Assembly (NCBI GenBank): GCA_017504065.1
Contig: JAFVRU010000061.1
Span: forward strand, 1-26,996
DNA: 26,996 nucleotides
Direction: 5' to 3'
Origin: Clostridia bacterium
GTDB lineage: Bacteria > Bacillota > Clostridia > Christensenellales > Borkfalkiaceae
Shown here: positions 1 to 6,940 of the stretch, piece by piece
Layout of the letters: every line of letters starts with the position of its first letter
Numbering within the stretch: the stretch's first letter is position 1
Program-made: the position numbers and the translations under genes
Notes under the pieces: generated by a model
What the model saw: only the letters and a program-made list of their open reading frames with translations
What the model was told of the DNA's origin: nothing
Databases searched by the model: none

Positions 1-10
1 GAGAATTTTA

Positions 11-502
11 TCAAAGTAAGTAAATGTTTTCGACGTTTTTCGTTTTTTTGAAATAGTTGATGGTAAAAGCCGTTCCACCTGTTTCTTTTTTGCAGTACGC
101 GATCAAGCAGTCGGCATGATCGACCATGTATTTGTTCCGATTCAGCATACAACCCCTATGATAGGTTTGGGAAAGATAAACTTTCTCATCGCATTTGGAA
201 AGTATTTCTACGTAGTCTTTTTTTGATTCCGCGGAAAAATATTTTTCTTGATTATAACAAGGAATACAAGCAATCAAGCGGAGATAAGGAAATTTCTTTT
301 TCAAAGAGAGCACCGTTTTTGCCGCAAGTAAATCAAACCCTTCTGCCATTCCGTTATAAAAGGTGTGCACTCCGCTTAAAATCAAACTTTCCGTTTGTTT
401 TTTGAGTTTTTTTAAAGAAAAATCCTTTTCTAAAACGCGGTGGCCCGTAAACGCGCAAGAAGTGATGGACGTAGTTTCTTGTAAAAAAGAAAGCTGTTTC
501 AT
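11..502 (-). CDS. SLOG superfamily (DUF1273/YpsA-like) protein, 163 aa
   Basis: Seen: a TGHR motif near residue 18, a GMAEGFDLLAA segment near residue 53, an IPC-x-x-Q segment and a C-terminal GGTAFTI turn. Together these fit the Rossmann-like SLOG/DUF1273 family, whose members are thought to bind nucleotide-derived ligands; the cellular role is not established. The protein is full length for a single-domain member. I place the start at the ATG at 502 because the frame-extending ATG at 520 lies inside the promoter: the TATACT -10 box (509-514) encodes residues of that extension. There is no Shine-Dalgarno before 502, so the mRNA is probably leaderless. The gene lies downstream of the clpX terminator and is transcribed on its own. 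Family assignment is fairly secure; function is unknown. Confidence 0.8.
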   Translation of the reverse strand: MKQLSFLQETTSITSCAFTGHRVLEKDFSLKKLKKQTESLILSGVHTFYNGMAEGFDLLAAKTVLSLKKKFPYLRLIACIPCYNQEKYFSAESKKDYVEILSKCDEKVYLSQTYHRGCMLNRNKYMVDHADCLIAYCKKETGGTAFTINYFKKTKNVENIYLL

Positions 503-508
503 AGGAAA

Positions 509-537
509 AGTATACCACATTTTAGAGTGTTTGTCAA
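509..537 (-). promoter_or_regulatory. Sigma-A promoter, leaderless type, for the SLOG gene
   Basis: On the minus strand TTGACA (532-537), a 17-bp spacer and TATACT (509-514). Six bases (TTTCCT) separate the -10 from the ATG at 502, so the expected start of transcription coincides with the A of the start codon. Confidence 0.8.
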
Positions 538-551
538 TAAGGGAAAAAGAA

Positions 552-576
552 AAAAGCCTTACAAAGTAAGGCTTTT
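552..576 (-). terminator. Rho-independent terminator after clpX
   Basis: Perfect 11-bp stem (552-562 with 566-576; AAAAGCCTTAC arm) and a 3-nt loop. On the minus strand it is followed by a T-rich run (complement of 541-551). It begins 6 bp after the clpX stop codon and separates clpX from the SLOG promoter. Confidence 0.85.
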
Positions 577-582
577 CAAAAA

Positions 583-1824
583 TTAACTTGCTTTCTTATA
601 AATGAGTAGGGGAGTTTTTCCGTCAGTCAGACATTCCTTGGTAATGACCACTTCTTCCACGTTTTCTTCGGACGGAATTTTATACATAACGTCGGTCATG
701 ACGTTTTCGATAATGGTACGGAGTCCGCGAGCGCCTGTTTTCAAACGGATTGCCGTTTGCGCGATTTCGCGTACTGCGTCGTCTTCTACCGTCAATTTCA
801 CTCCGTCGAATCCTACGAGTTTTTGGTATTGTTTGATGATCGCGTTTTTCGGTTCGGTCAAAATTTTGACAAGCGCGTCTTCTCCCAAGGGATCTAAATT
901 GACGACGATGGGAATTCTTCCGACAAATTCGGGAATTAAGCCGAATTTGGTCAAATCTTGTGGTTTCACGTCTTCCAAAACCGAATAATCAGCTTCGTTT
1001 GCGCCCAAACGGACTTTTCCTCCAAACCCGAGCGTCGTATCGTCCTTTCTCGACGAAACGATCTTATCTAAGCCCACGAACGCACCGCCGCAAATAAACA
1101 AAATATTCGTCGTGTCGATACGCAAACATTCTTGGTTGGGATGTTTTCTGCCACCCTGCGGGGGAACGTTTGCCGTCGTACTTTCGATAATTTTTAAAAG
1201 AGCTTGTTGTACGCCTTCACCCGAAACGTCGCGGGTGATGGATACGTTTTCGCTCTTTCTCGCGATTTTGTCGATTTCGTCAATATAAATAATCCCGCGT
1301 TGCGCGCGATCGATATCGTAGTCGGCGTTTTGAATGAGCTTGAGTAAAATATTTTCCACGTCTTCCCCGACGTAGCCCGCTTCCGTGAGCGTCGTTGCGT
1401 CCGACGTTGCAAACGGAACGTTTAAAATTTTTGCAAGCGTACGCGCAAGCAGCGTTTTTCCGCTACCCGTAGGACCAAGTAAAAGAACGTTGCTCTTTTC
1501 AATTTCTACGCCGTCGTCGTCTTTTTTCTTTTTCCCAGACGTCGCGTTGATACGTTTATAATGGTTATAAACGGCAACCGAAAGCACCCGTTTTGCTTTG
1601 TCTTGACCGACGATATATTGATCGAGCTCCGCTTTGATTTCCGCGGGTTTTTTCAAAGGAACTTCCGTTTGAACGTCTTTTTCGTCCGCCCATTCTTCGA
1701 CCATCGATTTACAAATTTCTACGCATTCGTCGCAAATACAAGCTCCGTCTGGGCCTGTAATCAAGCGACGGGTTTCTTCTTTGGGTTTCCCGCAAAAGGA
1801 ACAATGCTGATTTTTATTTGACAT
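583..1824 (-). CDS. clpX: ATP-dependent Clp protease ATP-binding subunit ClpX
   Basis: AAA+ unfoldase that recognises substrates and threads them into the ClpP chamber in the cytoplasm. Seen in the 413 residues: an N-terminal zinc-binding domain (C8, C11, C31, C34), Walker A GPTGSGKT (117-124), GYVG pore loop (150-153), Walker B IIYIDE (178-183), RKH loop (226-228), an LGF tripeptide (265-267) where most ClpX proteins have IGF for ClpP docking, and sensor-2 GARGLR near 370. Full length. The ATG at 1824 follows a GGAG Shine-Dalgarno. It is the last gene of the tig-clpP-clpX cluster, 200 bp from clpP, so it may have its own promoter; no convincing one was found. The I-to-L change in the docking loop is conservative and does not suggest loss of ClpP binding. 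Confidence 0.98.
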   Translation of the reverse strand: MSNKNQHCSFCGKPKEETRRLITGPDGACICDECVEICKSMVEEWADEKDVQTEVPLKKPAEIKAELDQYIVGQDKAKRVLSVAVYNHYKRINATSGKKKKDDDGVEIEKSNVLLLGPTGSGKTLLARTLAKILNVPFATSDATTLTEAGYVGEDVENILLKLIQNADYDIDRAQRGIIYIDEIDKIARKSENVSITRDVSGEGVQQALLKIIESTTANVPPQGGRKHPNQECLRIDTTNILFICGGAFVGLDKIVSSRKDDTTLGFGGKVRLGANEADYSVLEDVKPQDLTKFGLIPEFVGRIPIVVNLDPLGEDALVKILTEPKNAIIKQYQKLVGFDGVKLTVEDDAVREIAQTAIRLKTGARGLRTIIENVMTDVMYKIPSEENVEEVVITKECLTDGKTPLLIYKKAS

Positions 1825-1861
1825 AGTTTATCTCCGTTATTTTTCTATAAAATAGTATGCG

Positions 1862-1876
1862 AAAGATCCGATCTTT
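1862..1876. promoter_or_regulatory. Perfect palindrome upstream of clpX
   Basis: AAAGATC-C-GATCTTT, two 7-bp arms around one base, 38 bp upstream of the clpX ATG. It could be a repressor site. It does not match the CtsR heptad repeat or CIRCE, the usual Bacillota heat-shock operators. Function inferred only. Confidence 0.35.
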
Positions 1877-1969
1877 GTGCACTTTGTAAAAAGTATATCC
1901 AAATCGAATTCAACGCATACCTGCCCCCCTTGTTTTTTCTAAAAATCGAAAGGGGATTAGGAAAACGAG

Positions 1970-1996
1970 CGCGCAAAACCGATAGGGCTTTGCGCG
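1970..1996 (-). terminator. Hairpin after clpP, possible weak terminator
   Basis: An 8-bp perfect stem CGCGCAAA/TTTGCGCG (1970-1977 with 1989-1996) and an 11-nt loop, 28 bp past the clpP stop. The minus-strand sequence after it is only moderately T-rich, so it may attenuate read-through into clpX or protect the mRNA 3' end rather than terminate fully. Confidence 0.4.
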
Positions 1997-2024
1997 AAAG
2001 TACCGCAAAATACAGCAATAAGCG

Positions 2025-2615
2025 TTATCTTTTCAAAAAGACTTTATCTATCAGACCGTAAACGCGCGCTTCTTCGGCAGACATATAATTATCTCTGTCC
2101 GTGTCCCGTTCGATTACGCTGATATCTTTGCCCGTGTTTTCCGAAAGAATACGGTTAAGCTTCGCTTTCGTCCGCAAAATGTGTTCCGCTTGGATTTTAA
2201 TATCGCTCGCTTGCCCTTGCGCTCCGCCCAAAGGTTGATGAATCATAATTTCGGAGTTGGGAAGCGCAAAACGTTTGCCTTTCGCGCCGCTCGAAAGAAG
2301 GAACGCCCCCATCGAAGCCGCCAAGCCGATACAGATCGTCGAAACGTCGCATTTGATATAGTTCATCGTGTCGTAGATCGCCATACCCGCCGAAACCGAG
2401 CCGCCGGGGGAGTTGATATAAAGGCTAATGTCTTTCGTCGGGTCTTTGCCTTCCAAATAGATGAGCTGCGCAACGACGGTATTGGCTACCGCGTCATTGA
2501 TTTCGCCGCTCAAAAAGATAATCCGATCGTCGAGCAAACGGGAATACAGATCGTAAGTGCGTTCACCCGAAGACGTTCTTTCTACGACGTAGGGGATTAA
2601 AACGTTTTTTTCCAT
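2025..2615 (-). CDS. clpP: ATP-dependent Clp protease proteolytic subunit ClpP
   Basis: Serine peptidase that forms the two-ring, 14-subunit degradation chamber partnered by ClpX. Seen: catalytic triad S101 (in GLAASMGAFLL), H126 (in MIHQPLGG) and D175 (in DTDRDNYMSAEEA), plus the SPGGSV oxyanion-hole segment at 69-74. Its 196 residues are the normal length, and the N-terminus is the short Bacillota type with little propeptide. The ATG at 2615 has a clear AAAGGAG site. It lies 63 bp downstream of tig with an 11-bp hairpin between them, and 200 bp upstream of clpX. The tig-clpP-clpX order is widely conserved, which supports joint roles in nascent-chain folding and protein turnover. Confidence 0.98.
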   Translation of the reverse strand: MEKNVLIPYVVERTSSGERTYDLYSRLLDDRIIFLSGEINDAVANTVVAQLIYLEGKDPTKDISLYINSPGGSVSAGMAIYDTMNYIKCDVSTICIGLAASMGAFLLSSGAKGKRFALPNSEIMIHQPLGGAQGQASDIKIQAEHILRTKAKLNRILSENTGKDISVIERDTDRDNYMSAEEARVYGLIDKVFLKR

Positions 2616-2635
2616 AATAAACTCCTTTGGGATAG

Positions 2636-2663
2636 TTACGCCACCGTAAAGGCGGTGGCGTAA
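2636..2663 (-). repeat. Intercistronic hairpin between tig and clpP
   Basis: Perfect 11-bp inverted repeat (2636-2646 with 2653-2663; TTACGCCACCG arm) and a 6-nt loop. It sits between the tig stop and the clpP Shine-Dalgarno. There is no T-tract after it on the minus strand, so an mRNA processing or stability role is more likely than termination. Confidence 0.6.
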
Positions 2664-2678
2664 GTAAGAAATTTCAAA

Positions 2679-3977
2679 TTATTCTTCCACGTACATTTCG
2701 TTGTTCGCTTTGAGCATATCGAACAGCTTCGTGATGACGATGTCGTTACGGATATAATCGAATTGACGGGGATCCATGTTCTTCTTATATTCTTCCGCCG
2801 TCTTGCTAACGGACGCCGCTTGTTCCGCAACCTTGGCTTCAACTTCTTCTTCCGTAGCTTCGATCTTTTCGTCTTTGATGAGTTGAGAAAGGATCAACTG
2901 ATTCAAAACGTTCTTCTTCGCTTGTTCTTCGTAATTCTTTCTGAAATCTTCCATCGTCGTCTTCAAGAATCCGAGATAGTCTTGAAGCTTCAAGCCTTGG
3001 TACATCAGTTGGTATTCGAACTTTTGCACGAGCCCGTCGATTTCTCTTTCGATCATCGCTTGGGGAATTTCCGCTTCCGCATTCGCCGCGATCGCTTCGA
3101 GAATGCTGTTTTCCGTAGCGTCGTTTGCGCGTCTTTCCGCCGTTTGCATAAGACGTTCTTTCGTCTTTTCCTTATACGCCGCTACCGTTTCGCTACCCGT
3201 TGCTTCCTTGATAAATTCGTCGGTAAGTTCGGGAAGTTCTTTCGCTTGGAGCGAGTTGAGTTTGACAGCGAAAACCGCGGCTTTCCCTTTCAGGTCTTCC
3301 GCTTGGTAGTTTTCGGGGAAGGTAACGTTCACGTCTTTTTCTTCGCCGACGTTCATACCTTCGACTTGTTCTTCGAAACCGGGAATGAATTGACCGCTGC
3401 CGAGCGTAAGGTCGAACCCTTGCGCTTCACCGCCTTCAAACTTCACGCCGTCAACCGAGCCCACGAAATCGATGTTCGCGATGTCGCCGTTTTGCGCCGC
3501 TCTGCCTTCCACGGGCACTTTGCGCGCGTTGCGTTCCAAAAGACGGTTGACTTCTTCTTCAACTTCTTCGTCCTTAACAGTATACGCATATTGCTTGATT
3601 TTCATACCCTTGTATGCGGAAATTTTCACTTCCGGTTTTACGGGCGTTACGGCTACGAGCGTTACGCCGTCGTCTTCAATCTTATCCACCGAAACTTCGG
3701 GTTCGCCGACCGCGATGAATTTCTTTTCTTCTTTATCAAGAATTTTATCGTAGTTTTCCGAGAACAAAAGGTTGAGCGCGTCTTCGTAGAATACGCCTTT
3801 ACCGTAAACGTGTTCGATAACGTTTTTCGGAGCTTTGCCTTTACGGAAACCGTTGATAGCAAACTTGTTTCTCGTTTTCAAGTAAGCTTGCGTTTGCGCT
3901 GCTTTCCATTCTTCACCGTCGAACTTAATGGTGATCTTCACCGTGCTTTTTGCCGCTGCTTTGGTAGTGTACTTCAT
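2679..3977 (-). CDS. tig: Trigger factor, ribosome-associated chaperone
   Basis: Binds near the ribosome exit tunnel and shields nascent chains; it also has peptidyl-prolyl isomerase activity. Seen in 432 residues: the ribosome-binding signature GFRKGKAP (43-50) in the N-terminal domain, an FKBP-like domain at about 150-245 with a GSGQFIPGFEEQ segment, and a long helical, Lys/Glu-rich C-terminal chaperone domain. Length is normal. The ATG at 3977 follows a CAGGAGAG site. It is the first gene of the tig-clpP-clpX group and is divergent from the rqcH gene. Its promoter is not obvious; an extended -10 (TGCTATCAT, 4027-4035) is the best candidate. Confidence 0.97.
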   Translation of the reverse strand: MKYTTKAAAKSTVKITIKFDGEEWKAAQTQAYLKTRNKFAINGFRKGKAPKNVIEHVYGKGVFYEDALNLLFSENYDKILDKEEKKFIAVGEPEVSVDKIEDDGVTLVAVTPVKPEVKISAYKGMKIKQYAYTVKDEEVEEEVNRLLERNARKVPVEGRAAQNGDIANIDFVGSVDGVKFEGGEAQGFDLTLGSGQFIPGFEEQVEGMNVGEEKDVNVTFPENYQAEDLKGKAAVFAVKLNSLQAKELPELTDEFIKEATGSETVAAYKEKTKERLMQTAERRANDATENSILEAIAANAEAEIPQAMIEREIDGLVQKFEYQLMYQGLKLQDYLGFLKTTMEDFRKNYEEQAKKNVLNQLILSQLIKDEKIEATEEEVEAKVAEQAASVSKTAEEYKKNMDPRQFDYIRNDIVITKLFDMLKANNEMYVEE

Positions 3978-4026
3978 AAATAAACTCTCCTGCTTTTCGC
4001 TAATTATTATTCCTTTTTTCTATTCA

Positions 4027-4035
4027 ATGATAGCA
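4027..4035 (-). promoter_or_regulatory. Candidate extended -10 element for tig
   Basis: Minus-strand TGCTATCAT, an extended -10 form, 50 bp upstream of the tig ATG. No good -35 hexamer is found at 16-18 bp. A second extended -10, TGCTAAAAT, lies further upstream. Weak support. Confidence 0.3.
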
Positions 4036-4115
4036 TACGCGCGTGCGTCCGCGTAATCACGTAAACATTTTAGCACATTTGTCAAAGAAAATAAAGCGTT
4101 TTTCTATCGTTTTTA

Positions 4116-4144
4116 TTTACAATTTCCAAAAATTGCGTTATAAT
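4116..4144 (+). promoter_or_regulatory. Sigma-A promoter of the rqcH gene
   Basis: TTTACA (4116-4121), 17-bp spacer, TATAAT (4139-4144). The predicted transcript starts near 4151 and carries an AGGAG site at 4204-4208, 6 nt before the ATG at 4215. Confidence 0.85.
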
Positions 4145-4214
4145 TTAGGAAAAGAAATCGATTTTTCGCGCTTTCCGTCCTTTTTCGGGGCGCGAGAACA
4201 AAAAGGAGCTCCGC

Positions 4215-5900
4215 ATGCCCCAAGACGCTTTTCATATCCGCCGCTTGGCGGACGAGCTGCATACTTTTTTGACGGGCGGGAAAATCAACCGCATTTCCCA
4301 AGTCAACAAAGACGAGCTCACCTTTATTATATACACCGGAAAGACAACGGTGAAACTCGTTATCAGCGCAAATGCTTCGGGTGCGCGCGTTTGTCTTGCG
4401 CAAACGGAAAAAGAACCCGCGCCCGTCGCGCCGAATTTTTGTATGTTGCTCCGTAAGCATTTACAGGGCGCGGAAATCCTGTCCGTTCGTCAGCACGAAT
4501 TCGAACGCATTATCGAAATCACCCTGCATTGCACGACGGATTTTTCCGAGTGCGACCGCGTGCTTCGGTGCGAGCTGATGGGGAAATACTCCAACGTGCT
4601 TTTGACGGAAAAAGACGTAATTTTGGGCGCGCTGAAAACGACGGCATTGGAAGATAATACCCGCCGCGTACTGCTTGCAGGCGCGAAATACGTCTACCCC
4701 GTTCCACAGGACAAAATCTCCCCTTTCGACAGGGCAGGTATGCGTTCACGGTTTGAAAACTTCGAAAAATCCCGCATGGAAATCTATACGGAAGAAGACC
4801 TTGCCGTGTTTCTTTTCGAGAATGTTTCGGGGCTTGCTTTGCCTACGGCGCGACATATTGCCGAGCGTGTAAAATTACAAGAAAAACCGCTTTGGGAGTT
4901 CGTCGGAGCGTTTTGCTTGCACGAGCCGAACGCGCCTTGCCTGACGTTTGACGGGAAGGGAATGCCGACGGACTTTTTCGCGTTCCCCGTCAAAGGCGGA
5001 GCGCCGATGCCGTCCCTTTGCAAAGCGGAAGACGAATATTTTTCCCGTCGGGAAAACAAAAAAGGGTTTGACGATAAGAAACGCAAACTCGAAAACGTTA
5101 CGCGCGGCTTGCGCAAAAAACAGGCGAAAAAATTGCAAAACACACTCGAACGCTTGCAGGAAGCGGAAAAAGCGGACGAGTACCGTATCAAAGGCGAGCT
5201 TTTAACGGCGAATTTGTACCAAATCGAAAGGGGTATGACTTCGGTGGAATTGGACGATTGGTACAATCCCGACGGTGGGAAGCTGAAAATCGCGCTGGAC
5301 GCAACGCTCTCCCCGTCCAAAAACGCGCAAAAATACTTTAAAATTTACAATAAACACAAGCGCACGAAAGAGATTTTAACGCCCATGCTCCGACAGGAAG
5401 AAGCGGAGATCGAGTACACGGACAGCGTGCTTTCGGCGCTGGCTACAGCGGAGACGGCGGAAGACTTAAAGGAGCTCGAAACCGAACTCATCGAAATGGG
5501 CTTATTGCGTGAGCCCAAGCGCCGCGCGGGCGGTAAGAAACAGGAAGCGCCCGTTCCGTTTCGGGAGTTCGAATACGACGGCTGGACGATTTACGCGGGT
5601 AGAAACAACCTGCAAAACGATCGGCTGTTGCGCTCCGCTGCGCTCGACGACTTGTGGCTGCATACGCAAAAATACCATTCTTCGCACGTCATCGTTGCAA
5701 CGGGCGGGAAGCCTGTTCCCGACAGCGTATTGCAGGTTGCGGCGGAAATTTGCGCGTACTATTCGGACGGTCGGGACGGAGATAAGATTCCCGTCGATTA
5801 CTGTAAGCGGAAGCACGTTAAAAAACCGAGCAAAAGCAAGGCGGGCTTCGTGGTATATACCGATTATAAAACGGTGCTCGTAACGCCGAAACTTCCGTAA
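4215..5900 (+). CDS. rqcH: RqcH-type NFACT protein (ribosome quality control; formerly fibronectin-binding protein A)
   Basis: Bacterial Rqc2/NEMF homologue: binds stalled 50S-nascent-chain complexes and adds C-terminal alanine tails that mark the chain for degradation, including by ClpXP. Seen in 561 residues: NFACT-N at about 1-190 with FCMLLRKHL (75-83), a charged coiled-coil region about 280-430, and NFACT-R from about 455 to the end (FREFEYDGWTIYAGRNN, then DLWLHTQ). The B. subtilis D97-R98 pair needed for tailing appears to align with E97-R98 (HEFERII), a conservative change. Strong promoter and AGGAG site; closed by a terminator 8 bp after the stop. It is divergent from tig-clpP-clpX, which puts the tagger next to its likely protease; that functional link is inferred from family knowledge. 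Confidence 0.93.
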   Translation: MPQDAFHIRRLADELHTFLTGGKINRISQVNKDELTFIIYTGKTTVKLVISANASGARVCLAQTEKEPAPVAPNFCMLLRKHLQGAEILSVRQHEFERIIEITLHCTTDFSECDRVLRCELMGKYSNVLLTEKDVILGALKTTALEDNTRRVLLAGAKYVYPVPQDKISPFDRAGMRSRFENFEKSRMEIYTEEDLAVFLFENVSGLALPTARHIAERVKLQEKPLWEFVGAFCLHEPNAPCLTFDGKGMPTDFFAFPVKGGAPMPSLCKAEDEYFSRRENKKGFDDKKRKLENVTRGLRKKQAKKLQNTLERLQEAEKADEYRIKGELLTANLYQIERGMTSVELDDWYNPDGGKLKIALDATLSPSKNAQKYFKIYNKHKRTKEILTPMLRQEEAEIEYTDSVLSALATAETAEDLKELETELIEMGLLREPKRRAGGKKQEAPVPFREFEYDGWTIYAGRNNLQNDRLLRSAALDDLWLHTQKYHSSHVIVATGGKPVPDSVLQVAAEICAYYSDGRDGDKIPVDYCKRKHVKKPSKSKAGFVVYTDYKTVLVTPKLP

Positions 5901-5908
5901 AAGACGAC

Positions 5909-5938
5909 AAAAAAAGCCCTTTTTCAAGGGCTTTTTTT
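5909..5938. terminator. Bidirectional rho-independent terminator
   Basis: Perfect 13-bp inverted repeat (5909-5921 with 5926-5938) with a TTTC loop. The A-run on one side and the T-run on the other give a U-tract in both directions, so it can end rqcH (plus) and the DUF898-like gene (minus), whose stop is 13 bp away. Confidence 0.92.
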
Positions 5939-5950
5939 CATAATTGAGCG

Positions 5951-6628
5951 TTACGGACGGGCGTTCGGGTCTTGGGGCTGCCCGTAGTAGGGCTGGGGAT
6001 ACATGTAGAATTGCGGATATTGCGCGTACGGTTGTTGCGCGGGCGCTTGCCCGTAAGCGTTGTATCCCGCATAATTCGGGTATCCTGGATAGCCGCCGTT
6101 TGCGTAGTTTTGGGTCGCAGGCGCGGTTTTTTCTTGGAATTCCGTATGCTTTACTTCCCATTGTTTTTCGCGAATGGGAATCCAGAACGAGTAGATGGAA
6201 AGCGTGATTACGGACAGGAAAAACCACTTCAAAGAGTTGCCGAGCAGTTGCCAAGACGTGCCGTTGAATTTCAAACGTCTGCCTTCGATGACCGTATGCC
6301 GAGTCGTCCAGCGCAGTTTGATGCAGTTCGCCCAGCAAATACCGAGAAGCAAGCAAAAGACGAACACAATCGCGGCAACCGCCAAAATAATCAAGAACGC
6401 GATCGAAAGATCTTTGATAGAGTCCGCGTCAAAATCGTCCAAAGCGGAGAAGTCCGCCGCTTCCGTGAAATAGACTGCAACGGCAAGAATCGCGCCGCCG
6501 ATGATTACCGTCAATAGAATCGCGAAGAATTGTAAAAATCCGATCCCGATCAAGCCCAAAAGCCCGCCGTCAAATTTGGAACGCAAAGCGCGTGCGTCCA
6601 CGCCTGTCGTCAAACGTTGGTTTTCCAT
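5951..6628 (-). CDS. DUF898/YjgN-like membrane protein with Pro/Tyr/Gln-rich C-terminal tail
   Basis: Integral membrane protein of unknown function, 225 residues. Seen: hydrophobic segments at about 25-53, 75-100 and 128-150, and a central segment (EGRRLKFNGTSWQLLG, then TLSIYSFWIP and KQW) that matches the repeating core of DUF898/YjgN proteins. From about 170 the chain becomes a low-complexity tail built from Tyr, Pro, Gly, Gln and Asn. The ATG at 6628 has an AGGTGG site and its own sigma-A promoter. It is monocistronic and convergent with rqcH, so context gives no functional hint. The tail may mediate self-association or protein contacts at the membrane (inference). Confidence 0.75.
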   Translation of the reverse strand: MENQRLTTGVDARALRSKFDGGLLGLIGIGFLQFFAILLTVIIGGAILAVAVYFTEAADFSALDDFDADSIKDLSIAFLIILAVAAIVFVFCLLLGICWANCIKLRWTTRHTVIEGRRLKFNGTSWQLLGNSLKWFFLSVITLSIYSFWIPIREKQWEVKHTEFQEKTAPATQNYANGGYPGYPNYAGYNAYGQAPAQQPYAQYPQFYMYPQPYYGQPQDPNARP

Positions 6629-6663
6629 ATACGTAACCCACCTAAAATATTTTTGTATTTATA

Positions 6664-6692
6664 ATTTTACTATATTTGCCTGCGTTTGTCAA
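6664..6692 (-). promoter_or_regulatory. Sigma-A promoter of the DUF898-like gene
   Basis: Minus-strand TTGACA (6687-6692), 17-bp spacer, TAAAAT (6664-6669), 36 bp upstream of the ATG. The 312-bp gap 6629-6940 holds this promoter, an A/T-rich stretch and the gapA promoter and leader; nothing else was recognised in it. Confidence 0.8.
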
Positions 6693-6826
6693 TATGCGGA
6701 CAGGTGAAAAAATTAAAAAATCAAACGCTTTTTGTAGTTTTTTCACAAAAAAACTTTTCCAAAGCAAGAAAAAAATTTTTTCTTCCGTATTTTCAAAATA
6801 TTTTTCCGTTCGATTGCGCAAAATTA

Positions 6827-6855
6827 TTGACGAAAAAGAAAAAGTATGGTAGAAT
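6827..6855 (+). promoter_or_regulatory. Sigma-A promoter of gapA
   Basis: TTGACG (6827-6832), 17-bp spacer, TAGAAT (6850-6855). The leader of about 80 nt begins with CTCGG (6860-6864), which can pair with CCGAG (6894-6898) and could form a 5'-end stem that stabilises the mRNA (inference). Confidence 0.75.
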
Positions 6856-6940
6856 AATACTCGGACGATTAGGGTTTGAAAAAATCCGATTCACCGAGAG
6901 AAACAAATAAAATTTTTTCATATATTGGAGGATAAACATT

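Noticed and set aside
2763..3983. Long open frame (406 codons) on the plus strand opposite tig
   Set aside because: It is the antisense shadow of trigger factor: it lacks recognisable domains, is Phe/Arg/Val-rich as expected from the codon bias of tig, and has no ribosome site.
4067..4085. TTAGCAC near tig resembling half of the CIRCE heat-shock operator
   Set aside because: The second inverted half (GTGCTAA at 9-bp spacing) is missing, so it is not a CIRCE element.
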